Shown: in pieces, positions 52,853 to 61,061 of the stretch
Layout: each line of letters begins with the position of its first letter
Position numbering within the stretch: the first letter of the stretch is position 1
NCBI RefSeq assembly: GCF_026127265.1
Contig: NZ_WWFG01000001.1
Span: forward strand, 1,054,001 to 1,118,000
Direction of reading: 5' to 3'
DNA from: Nostoc sp. KVJ3
GTDB lineage: Bacteria > Cyanobacteriota > Cyanobacteriia > Cyanobacteriales > Nostocaceae
Length of the DNA stretch: 64,000 nucleotides
The notes under the pieces: model-generated
The model's input: the letters and a program-made list of their open reading frames with translations, nothing else
Told to the model about the DNA's origin: nothing
Database searches by the model: none
Made by a program: the position numbers and the translations under genes

Positions 52853-55004
52853 CTATTCCCTATTCCCAAGATTCCACAATTGAGAATCAAATTTTTCCAA
52901 GAGGAGAGAAGAGTTGCTTGCAGGAACAATAACCAACAATGCCCGCATAGCGCGAGTCATACCAACAAATAGAGTCCGGCGATCGCGTGCTAAAATTTCT
53001 GTAATTTCATCCTCCGGTGTACCTTTGGGAATTGTTGGATAGGTTGCATCCAAAAATCCGGCGATCGCTACAATGGGAAATTCTAACCCCTTCGCAGCTT
53101 TAAGCGTAATAACTTTAACACCTTGTTTATTTAAGTCCAAGTCTTTGCTAGACATGAAATGCGCTTCTAAACCTAAGTATGAAAGTTGACCAGCTATTTT
53201 TGTACCAGCACTTTCTGTCGGCACAATTACGGCACAAGCGTTAATACCCAACCGAAATTCACGGGCAGCACTTTTGCAAAATCGTACCAGTAATTCGGCT
53301 TCATCCCCTGGATTATTTACGGCACGGACAGCCGGTGGTGGGCCATTGTGGATATAGTCTCTAGCTGGAGAACGAGAAATTTCTCCGATTCCCAATTCCC
53401 CATTCCCCATTCCCCATTCCCTCATCATCTAAAATCGAACTTGCCAAGTAAGATATTGCAGCTTCGTTAATTTCGCGGGTGGTGCGGTGATTAACGCGCA
53501 GTACTCCTGTGCGTCCGACAAATTTCAAGTCTTGGCTAACGTCACTCCATCGAAAGCTACTACCATATATGGATTGATTGGCATCGGCGGTAATGAACAG
53601 GCGGTTAGGGTGACGGCAGACTTGAGTCAAAATACGTAAAGTATTGGGGTCTAAATCTTGGGCTTCGTCAATTACTACTGCATCATAAATCGGCGGGTTA
53701 TCCATCTCCCGTAATGTTTCCAAGGCACGGGTACGGACTTGCTGCCAAGTTTCGAGTTCTTGTTTTTCTAGCAACTGGTAAAATTGTTGACGCAAGTGCC
53801 AGATTGCTTGACGTTGCGTTTTGTTAAGGGAAATTGCCCTACCGCTTCGTGGCGTTGCTTGATATGCTTCGAGAGTTTTGATTTCGCGTGCTTCGATAAC
53901 TGTAGCAATTTCATCGATAAGATAATCAATACTCAGACGTTTTAACGTTTGTTCTTGCGCTTGACGTTGTAGTAGGTTGCCTTCTAGAGAATCAATTGCG
54001 TAGATTAGCGCCTGCTTGATGGTTTTTCGCAGGACATTACCAGAAGCAATATTGGGTTTTCCGGTACTTTGGGAAATGACTGACGCAATTATTGCATCGG
54101 CAGTTTTGACATTAACATACTGTATGTCTTCGCCTAGCAGACTTGCTAAAAGTTGTTGAGAAAACGCAACCAGTGCATTTGTATAGGTTGTAAATAGGAT
54201 TTTAGGTTTTTCGATTCCGTTGGCTTGGAGTGTTTCTACCAACGCACGAACACGGTAAAGTGCAACGGTACTTTTTCCCGTACCGGGGCCACCTTTTAGC
54301 AGTGTAGGGCCAGAAGCGTTAATTGCCCAACTGACGAACTTTTCTTGTTCGGGATTGAGTTTGAGTAAAAATCCCAGCAACTCACCTTCAGTGAAGCGCA
54401 ATAAATCATCAGTGCTACCCGTAACAAAGCTGGGTTGGTTCAGAACTTGATCAAAATTGGGTTCAGCAATACAATCAAAAATGCGATCGCACCACTTACC
54501 TGGTAAATTGACTGCCATTAAATCATCTAATGTCCGACACGCGGTTAATGTTGCCCAATATTCTTCTGGTAGTCGCAACCTATGAAGCAAATCTTCGGTA
54601 ATTTCCACCGGTAGCGGGCTTTCTGTGTTGGAGGTATCAGGCAAAACCAAGTTTGGGGTATAAGTTGGTTTTACAGCCAGCAATGCTTCTACATCCGGTA
54701 GAGTGCTGATATCAATATCGGTTGTTTCAGCAACTAGCTTATCGCCTTTGTATACATCTTTACGGGCATCTACACCCAGCAAGATTACCCATTGATCGCC
54801 AAAAGTATAAATTATGCGATAGTCCCCTGAACGCAAGCGATACACATCACCCTTGTAACCATGTAATTTCTTCTTTAAATTACCGTGGGGTTTGGGATCA
54901 TCCCGCAATACTTCGATTTTCTCCAATATTTGCACCACATACTCTTTAGGGATAGCTAAGAGTTGATTGGTGAAGGTGGGTTTGTGGATAATCTCGAAGA
55001 TCAT
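52853..55004 (-). pseudogene. RelE-like domain fused to a UvrD/Rep-type helicase, split by a heptamer tract
   Basis: Frame one (53361-55004) begins with a RelE/ParE-like domain (1-90: FEIIHKPTFTNQLLAIPKEY, YRLRSGDYRIIYTF) and continues with superfamily 1 helicase motifs LNPEQEKFV (Q), LLKGGPGTGKSTVALYR (I), VVIDEAQDLDPNTLRIL (II), LFITADANQSIYGSSFRW (III) and GVLRVNHRTTREIN (IV). Frame two (to 52853) supplies VKVITLKAAKGLEFPIVAIA (V) and RRTLFVGMTRAMRALLV (VI). The two are separated by five heptamers at 53387-53421 that shift the frame. Without motifs V-VI it cannot be a helicase. The end of the gene also lies in a heptamer tract (52842-52870). It lies just upstream of drmA and is likely co-transcribed. 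Confidence 0.85.
53387..53421 (-). repeat. Five-copy heptamer STRR (GGGAATG/T/C) inside the RelE-UvrD gene
   Basis: On the coding strand: GGGAATG three times, then GGGAATT and GGGAATC, 35 bp in all, between GATGATGA and GGAGAAATT. Loss of one unit or gain of two would put both halves of the helicase in one frame, with no stop created. Confidence 0.9.
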
Positions 55005-55210
55005 GGTAGATGGGTATCTATACGTAGATATGATTAGGTTTTTTTAAGTGTTATTCAAAATTATACTCAATGAGGAATGGGGATTGGGGATGGGAAGATC
55101 GGATTTTGAAGATTTGGAGGTTTACAGGTTATCGGAAAAGTTAGCGAATTAATTGCGCTTGTTGACTTTTCAAAAGAACAATCAAAGGTGAAGAGTTAAT
55201 AATTAGACGA

Positions 55211-55465
55211 TTAATCGACATTCGTTAGTTCTTCGGCTAACTCTTGGGCAGTATATTGCATAAAGTCTACTTGGTAGCGTGATAATGCATTAATAAATTC
55301 AGCACGAGATAGCCCAGCAATTTCTGCTGCTTTAGCTTGTGATATTTCACCTAATTCATACCATTTAGCTGCTGCTGCAATTCGCATTTCTTGGATGAAT
55401 TCTTCAGGATTTTTGCGGAGTGCTGAAAATACTGTTTCTGGTAATTGGATTGGTATTGTTCGCAT
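55211..55465 (-). CDS. UPF0175-family protein (antitoxin-like)
   Basis: 84 residues: IPIQLPETVFSALRKNPEEF, MRIAAAAKWYELGEISQAKA, AEIAGLSRAEFINALSRYQV are the UPF0175 signature, a helix-turn-helix family usually paired with a PIN-type (DUF3368) toxin. No such toxin is next to it, so it is an orphan here. It sits in the accessory part of the DISARM locus. Confidence 0.85.
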   Translation of the reverse strand: MRTIPIQLPETVFSALRKNPEEFIQEMRIAAAAKWYELGEISQAKAAEIAGLSRAEFINALSRYQVDFMQYTAQELAEELTNVD

Positions 55466-55586
55466 AATTTTTTTCGGTTTATCAGGTTGAATGAATCATA
55501 ACAAAAGTAAAATTATGTGCTTAATATATCAAATATAATTTTATAATTACTAAATCTCATCTAAGTTGAGAACCGTAGTTTTCGCC

Positions 55587-55677
55587 CTCACCCTAAATCC
55601 CTCTCCCCAAGGGAGAGGGACTTTGAAATTCTAGCTCCCCTTCTCCCTTGGGGAGAAGGGGTTGGGGGATGAGGGCA
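55587..55677. repeat. Large palindromic repeat (CCCTCACCC / GGGATGAGGGC type)
   Basis: GCCCTCACCC with TCTCCCCAAGGGAGAGGGA on the left and CTCCCTTGGGGAGAAGGGG with GATGAGGGC on the right form a long imperfect hairpin, with two smaller stems inside. Same repeat family as at 57083-57660, 57898-57940 and 59208-59310. Confidence 0.85.
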
Positions 55678-55753
55678 AATCTTTTTCAAAAGAGTTGAAC
55701 TACAGGTTTCAAGATAGACGTGGTTTATATCAGTATAAAATTGGGTGTAACTG

Positions 55754-56578
55754 GTGGCTTTTGACAACGTTTGTAAAATATTAGCAGAGAAATATCCAAC
55801 GGATTTTGCGCGTTGGTTGCTCCCTCATGAACCGCGACAAATCAAAGTATTAAAAACTGAATTAAGCATCGAACCAATTCGAGCCGATTCTGTAACTTTT
55901 TTACAAACAGAGAATCGTATTTTGCATTTGGAATTTCAAACAGAAGCAAAATCTGATACTCCCATTCCCTTACGAATGTTGGATTACTTTGTCAGGTTAG
56001 TGCGACAGTATGATGTTCCAATAACGCAAGTAGTAATTTTCTTACAAGAGACAAGTAACGAAATTGCTTTTACTGAAGAATATGTAAATGAAATGACACA
56101 TCACCGCTATCGTGTTGTCAGAATGTGGGAACAAGATTCGGCGTTATTTCTGGATAATCCTGCATTATTACCGTTAGCACCTTTAACACAGACAGATTCA
56201 CCCCAAAGGTTATTATCGCAGGTTGCCCAGAGTGTTGCTAGAATCTCAGATAGGGAAACTCGGCAGAATATCGCAGCTTACACAGAGATATTAGCAGGTT
56301 TGAAGTTTGAGAAGGATTTAATTCAGCAATTTTTAGGAGAGGAAATTATGCAAGAATCTGTAATTTATCAGGATATTTTGCAGAAAGGAGATAAGCAAGG
56401 TGAAGAACGTACAATTATACGCCAGCTTAATAGACGGTTTGGCGAAATAGATTCATCATTGATTGATAGAATTAGAGTGCTATCTGTTGAAAAGCTAGAT
56501 GATTTAGCAGAAGGATTACTAGATTTTTCAGAAGTATCTGATTTAGTAGCTTGGTTAGACGAACAAAAAAGAAATTAA
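55754..56578 (+). CDS. Rpn-family recombination-promoting nuclease-like protein (PDDEXK, DUF4351 tail)
   Basis: 274 residues, GTG start. N-terminal nuclease-like domain: ILAEKYPTDFARWLLPHEP, ADSVTFLQTENRILHLEFQT (Asp and ExQ of a PD-(D/E)xK core), PLRMLDYFVRLVRQYDVP. C-terminal DUF4351-like helices: IIRQLNRRFGEIDSSLIDRI and LDDLAEGLLDFSEVSDLVAW. Such proteins are frequent in cyanobacteria and were once called transposases; true roles include DNA cleavage in E. coli Rpn. It is oriented against the DISARM genes and followed by a terminator. Confidence 0.85.
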   Translation: MAFDNVCKILAEKYPTDFARWLLPHEPRQIKVLKTELSIEPIRADSVTFLQTENRILHLEFQTEAKSDTPIPLRMLDYFVRLVRQYDVPITQVVIFLQETSNEIAFTEEYVNEMTHHRYRVVRMWEQDSALFLDNPALLPLAPLTQTDSPQRLLSQVAQSVARISDRETRQNIAAYTEILAGLKFEKDLIQQFLGEEIMQESVIYQDILQKGDKQGEERTIIRQLNRRFGEIDSSLIDRIRVLSVEKLDDLAEGLLDFSEVSDLVAWLDEQKRN

Positions 56579-56607
56579 TTTCAGGTGTTGATAAACTATA
56601 AAGTGAT

Positions 56608-56637
56608 AAAGCCGGAGTTTTTAACTCCGGCTTTTTA
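56608..56637 (+). terminator. Intrinsic terminator after the Rpn-like gene
   Basis: AAAGCCGGAG, TTTTTAA loop, CTCCGGCTTTTT: a perfect stem of 9 bp followed by T-rich DNA, 30 bp after the stop. It would work in both directions (A-tract on the other side). Confidence 0.9.
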
Positions 56638-56748
56638 TATAATCCGTATTCATATAAATTAAAGTAAATCTAAATTACTTAATATTTTTACAACAATAGG
56701 CTATTTATTTTATAGTAAAAATGTACTATATTAATATCCGATCAATTA

Positions 56749-57042
56749 TTGAGTGAGGATTTTATGCAAGAGTCAGTCAATGATGAAGATATTTTATATC
56801 CAGGTGTATATCATTTGTTTAATTGTTTAGTTCGTAGTCGTTTTTGTGATATTGATGAACTTGAGGAAGAAATACCTGGAATATCCGAACGCATTCGTGG
56901 ATTGAATCTGCAACAGTTAGAAGGATTTGCAATAGCTTTTATGGAATTTAATGATGCAATTGATTTAAAGGTTTGGTTAGATGAATATGAACATGAAAAG
57001 GATTGGAAAAATCGGTTTGTAAAAAAGGTATTTAATTGGTGA
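56749..57042 (+). CDS. DUF4351-like fragment, second copy
   Basis: Up to 97 residues (TTG start; ATG at 56764 gives MQESVNDEDILYPG). The start resembles MQESVIYQDILQKG in the upstream gene. The end (LNLQQLEGFAIAFMEFNDAI, then DLKVWLDEYE) parallels its LDDLAEGLLDFSEVSDLVAW. So it is a duplicated C-terminal part without the nuclease domain. It may be a remnant or a regulatory mini-protein. Confidence 0.55.
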   Translation: MSEDFMQESVNDEDILYPGVYHLFNCLVRSRFCDIDELEEEIPGISERIRGLNLQQLEGFAIAFMEFNDAIDLKVWLDEYEHEKDWKNRFVKKVFNW

Positions 57043-57082
57043 AAACTTATAACCCACCCTGCCAAATTCAAGTTCCAGTCCC

Positions 57083-57660
57083 CCTTCTCCCCAAGGGAGA
57101 AGGGGCTAGGGGATGAGGGCTTGAGCAATTGTATGTAAAACAAACTCGATATCATCAAATATTTGCTCATTACTAAAGCGGATTACAATAAACTGATTAG
57201 AATTTAACCAGTTTTCTCTGATAGAATCTTCAGCTTGCTGATTTGCATGAATACTACCATCTAACTCGATAATTAATAACTTTTCGTGGCAATAAAAATC
57301 AGCGATATATCTACCAATATTATGTTGTCGGCGAAATTTTGTATTTAATAAACGTCGATTTCTTAAACATTCCCATAAGATCTGCTCTGCTGGTGTTTGT
57401 TGTTTTCTTAACTCGCGGGCGCGTTCTAATAATACTTTGGGAATTTGTCGGTTGCTACCTGCTAATTTAGCGATTTCTGCCCTCACCCCTAGCCCCTCTC
57501 CCTCTGGGAGAGGGGGACAAGATTTATCGTTATATTTTTCTTGTTTATTTTTATTCTGTGGTTCTTTTTCTTGACTGTCTTTTTCTCTTTCTTTACTCTC
57601 TTTTTCTCTTTCTTTACTCCCTCTCCCCAAGGGAGAGGGTTGGGGTGAGGGCTTATATTC
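57083..57660 (-). mobile_element. DUF559 cassette bracketed by palindromic repeats
   Basis: Palindromic repeats (CCCTCA/CCCTAGCCCC...GGGGAG) lie at 57083-57122, 57478-57525 and 57605-57660, enclosing one small gene whose first third and last residues they encode. Arrangement parallels the four-helix-bundle cassette. Confidence 0.55.
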
Positions 57661-57663
57661 CAT
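57106..57663 (-). CDS. DUF559-domain endonuclease-like protein with repeat-encoded N-terminus
   Basis: 185 residues. The first 65 are repeat-encoded low-complexity sequence (PSPQPSPLGRG, KEREKESKEREKD). From about 70: RARELRKQQTPAEQILWECL, LNTKFRRQHNIGRYIADFYC, HEKLLIIELDGSIHANQQAE and FIVIRFSNEQIFDD form a DUF559 (Vsr-like PD-(D/E)xK) domain with the D...ExD core. DUF559 proteins are abundant in cyanobacteria; targets unknown. The C-terminus (AQALIP) runs into another palindrome. An internal start before the domain would give a normal protein, but no good ribosome site is seen. Confidence 0.75.
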   Translation of the reverse strand: MEYKPSPQPSPLGRGSKEREKESKEREKDSQEKEPQNKNKQEKYNDKSCPPLPEGEGLGVRAEIAKLAGSNRQIPKVLLERARELRKQQTPAEQILWECLRNRRLLNTKFRRQHNIGRYIADFYCHEKLLIIELDGSIHANQQAEDSIRENWLNSNQFIVIRFSNEQIFDDIEFVLHTIAQALIP

Positions 57664-57672
57664 ATTCTCAAC

Positions 57673-59650
57673 CTAAAACAAACTCATCTGTCCTTCACTA
57701 TCCTTATCTTTCCCCTTTTTTACCCCAGACTTAGTACTCTTCGCCTTTTTCTTGCCTTTATCATGTAAACCCTGTGCTACCTCTTCAGCATAGCGTTGGT
57801 GATTTAATTCTAATAATCTATCTAGCACTTCTCGCCGTGCTGTTTCGCTGATGGTGAAGCGTAAGCCTTGTTTAGTTTGGTGGAAACCATGAGATAAACC
57901 CTCACCCCCAGCCCCTCTCCCACTGGGAGAGGGGAGTAAATCTTGCCAACCGTAAGCAGCAGCTACAGCATTATCCATTTCTATGTGCAATTCGCGCAAT
58001 TGTTGAATATCGGCGGCGGTTTCGTCGGGGTTGTGGAAGCGGTTGTAGGTTTTGGTTAATCCTTCTTGGCGTGTTTGCATGATATTTTGGCGATGGTTGT
58101 AGTAGCGATCGCCTATTTCTTCTAGGTTTGCGGTTGATGTGGGGAAAGGGAAGGTTTCAAAGCAGTCTGTAGGGGTATATCTTCCTCTAGTTTCTAGACT
58201 ACTCTGATATTGCATTGTCCAAAACAGATGAATAGTAGACTGCACAATTGCAAAAACAGCAAATGATTCTGAAGCAATAACTACAGTGGCTTCACTCATA
58301 ACTATATTTGTAGGGGAAGCTGATACTGTTAAAAATTTGCTAACACGAGGAATTACAAACACTCGTTTTAGGTTTGCGATCGCATCATACAGTTCTATGG
58401 TAGGTCGAGTAAAACGCCACCAAATTTCACGCCTTTGTTTCTCTTTATTCTTATCTCTCTCTGGCTTAACTTTCTGCCTCACAATCTCCAAACAATCAGG
58501 ATAATCACTTGCATAAGGTCTACCTTTAGGATTCTTTAAGTCATCATGTTCAGCATCCAAAGGATAATCCTTAAAATTAATCACCCAACGACTTGGTGAT
58601 TGAGTTTGACTAGAATTTAAATCTTCACCATTCAAATAGGGAAACAATACATCTTTATTTTTAGCATCTTTTTCAATCAGTGCTTGTGCTTCCTCTGCTG
58701 TCATAGTAAAACCAAGCCCCAGAATATTTGAGCCTTGAAAAGATTTATTTTGATTTGCTATTAACTTATAAGGATTTCCTAGCGCTTTTCCTGGATTTGT
58801 TAAAAATGCCGTAACGCCATCAACAACCTTATCATCTAAAACAAATTCACCCAACCAATTATTTTGCCGCAACCACACATAAGCAACTTCTAAACTTGCA
58901 ATACCCGGCCATTTTCTACTAGGTACTGCACGAGTAATTACACCACCATTAGCAATTAATTGATCTAACCCAACCTCGCGGGTATCACCCTGCGCTATCG
59001 TATTTGTAGCAATTAATCCAAACCCACCATTACTATTTAATAACTGCTTGGCGCGTAAGAAAAAATAAGCACAAAGGTCAGCACTACCGCGTTTATCATT
59101 CGCAATCCATTTAACTAAAAAATCTCGATAAGCTGTACTCAAAGCACCTGTAATTTTTTGTCCACCCATAAACGGCGGATTTCCCACGATCGCATCAAAT
59201 CCAACCCTCACCCCCGTCCCCTCTCCCTCTGGGCGAGGGGTGACTTTACTCCCTTTACTCTCTTTACTCCCTCTCCCCGTGGGAGAGGGCTGGGGTGAGG
59301 GCTGAGGGTTCAACTACCACCCAGTCGGGACGCAAAGTTTCACCCTGTTCAGCAATTGTGGCAGCCAGCCCCGTGGGAATGCGTTGACCTGTTAATAAAA
59401 CTTCATCCGGCAATTCTAAAGTCTGCCGCAGCACAAAATCTACCCATGCCCGATGAATTGCTGGTTCAGGTTTTGCCCCTAATTGATTATCTTGCCATTC
59501 TTCGTATGCTAATCGTAATAGCTTTAAGTGTTCTGGATCGTGGGCATCTAAACCATTAGGAAATACTTTGAGGAGTACAGGTAGACTGAGAAAGGGGCCA
59601 GAAGCTTCAACTAGCGATAACCATTCGGCGTGGTGACGGGCTGTAGACAT
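57673..59650 (-). pseudogene. drmMI: DrmMI-like adenine methyltransferase of DISARM, middle deleted
   Basis: The start (59650-59280) reads STARHHAEWLSLVEASGPFL...HRAWVDFVLRQTLELPDEVL...LRPDWVVVEP, the usual DISARM methylase N-terminus. A palindromic repeat follows, the frame changes, and the gene resumes directly at FDAIVGNPPFMGGQKITGAL (motif IV NPPF) and runs to SEGQMSLF at 57673. In intact relatives several hundred residues, including the SAM-binding GxG motif I, lie between these parts. Here only about 100 bp of repeat does. A second in-frame repeat (LLPSPSGRGAGGEGL) interrupts the C-terminus. Without motif I it should not methylate. Start context and neighbours (drmD side) support the DrmMI call. 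Confidence 0.82.
59208..59310. repeat. Palindromic repeat with GAGTAAAGN nonamers at the drmMI deletion joint
   Basis: Two palindromic halves (CCCTCACCCCCGTCCCCTC... and ...GGGAGAGGGCTGGGGTGAGG) enclose three 9-bp units (TTTACTCCC, TTTACTCTC, TTTACTCCC). It marks exactly where drmMI has lost its middle. Confidence 0.85.
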
Positions 59651-59712
59651 AAAAAATTTAGAAAATGTATAATTTAAAGATTTGCTGTAGCAAATGAGTG
59701 CTAGTGGAGAAA

Positions 59713-60981
59713 CTATTTATTATTTTTATTAAAATTATTTTTAACTTTTTTTAGTATTCTTTTCCTTAAGATTTTAGTTCTTTTGATTTGTTTTGGCATT
59801 TCCTCTTGTATAGAAAGAAGAGCAGTTTCTTCTGAGAAGTAAAATTTTATTCTTTTTAAAATAGAAATAATTTCTTTTAAAGAAACTCTTTTAAGCTTAA
59901 TTTCTGATTTTTCTGAACGTTTGACAGGGTTTTCCTGTTGATTAAACAATATTTTTTGGTCTTCCTTGTCCATTCTATTTAAATGAGGAGCATTTACTAT
60001 TTCTTTCCAAATCTGCTGGTTTTTTCGTGGTTTTTCATAAATTTCATAATCAATTAGTATTTCTGTTATTTCTAAATTAATATAATAATTGAAATTCTTT
60101 AGAAAGCTTGGCTCTATTTCTTGTTCACTCCTCAAATATGGAATTTTATCTAATCCACGTACAGCATATCTTCTGGCAGAGAATGTAATTCCTGATGATT
60201 TTGGATTTTGTGAATTTATTTCTCCGGCTTGAATAATTTTAGCTTTATAAATATATTCTTGTTCATTATTTAAATCTAAAGCTTGAATAATTATTTCCTT
60301 GCCTAATTTATCACTTATATCTTTATTATCAATACCTAATAACTGTATCGTTTTTTCATCTACAAGGTTAGCTACATTTTCACCAATTAACTGTAAAACC
60401 CATGAACCAGTATCTTCTTGATGCTGTCCTTGTAATAATTTATAAAAATCTACATCATTGATATCAAAAGGGATACAGCTATTTTTAATGAAATTTAGAT
60501 AATCCAACACATCTTTATGGATTTTACTGTTCTTATTACTTCTGATAATAAAAGAAGATTCAATGTTAACGCCACAAATAGCCCTTTGAGTGAAATTATG
60601 GCTACCCAACCAAATTTCGACATTATTTTCAGGCATCTCAAACAGTATGATTTTGGAGTGCAACAAATAAGGTATTTTATTTTCTTTTTTTAATTCATAG
60701 TTACTTGAGTTGGACTTTAAATCATAATTATGCAAAAATATATTTGCCCCGGATTGCTTAAAGTTAGCCAAGTAATCAATATTAGTTGGTTTATGTATAT
60801 CAATACAATAATAAGAATCTTCTCTTTGAAGAACTGAAGCTAGATTTTTGATAAAATCAGTATCAATTGTCCAATAAGCTACTGCTCCTTTAACATTATC
60901 ACATTTACTTAAAGCATCTTCTAGCCTTCTTTTTATACTCGATTTTTCAACAGCAGGAATTAATTCAATATCGTTGTTCAT
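59713..60981 (-). CDS. PLD-like nuclease/helicase-associated protein between drmD and drmMI
   Basis: 422 residues from the ATG at 60981 (a TTG 33 bp upstream also fits). One HKD-type half site at about 110-145: YLLHSKIILFEMPENNVEIW followed by LGSHNFTQRA (HxK and GSxN), as in NgoFVII/BfiI-type PLD nucleases. The C-terminal part is Lys/Ile-rich and unlike known domains, with a very basic tail (RILKKVKNNFNKNNK). One motif means it should act as a dimer. The gene is A+T-richer than its neighbours, suggesting separate acquisition. A second PLD protein besides DrmC is not part of the standard DISARM set as I know it. Confidence 0.7.
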   Translation of the reverse strand: MNNDIELIPAVEKSSIKRRLEDALSKCDNVKGAVAYWTIDTDFIKNLASVLQREDSYYCIDIHKPTNIDYLANFKQSGANIFLHNYDLKSNSSNYELKKENKIPYLLHSKIILFEMPENNVEIWLGSHNFTQRAICGVNIESSFIIRSNKNSKIHKDVLDYLNFIKNSCIPFDINDVDFYKLLQGQHQEDTGSWVLQLIGENVANLVDEKTIQLLGIDNKDISDKLGKEIIIQALDLNNEQEYIYKAKIIQAGEINSQNPKSSGITFSARRYAVRGLDKIPYLRSEQEIEPSFLKNFNYYINLEITEILIDYEIYEKPRKNQQIWKEIVNAPHLNRMDKEDQKILFNQQENPVKRSEKSEIKLKRVSLKEIISILKRIKFYFSEETALLSIQEEMPKQIKRTKILRKRILKKVKNNFNKNNK

Positions 60982-61061
60982 TTTTTTAATAAAAGTTGTA
61001 GGATAGTTAGGCAATTAATCAATTTTATTGGTGTCTAAATTAGCCAAGCATTTCAGCTACA

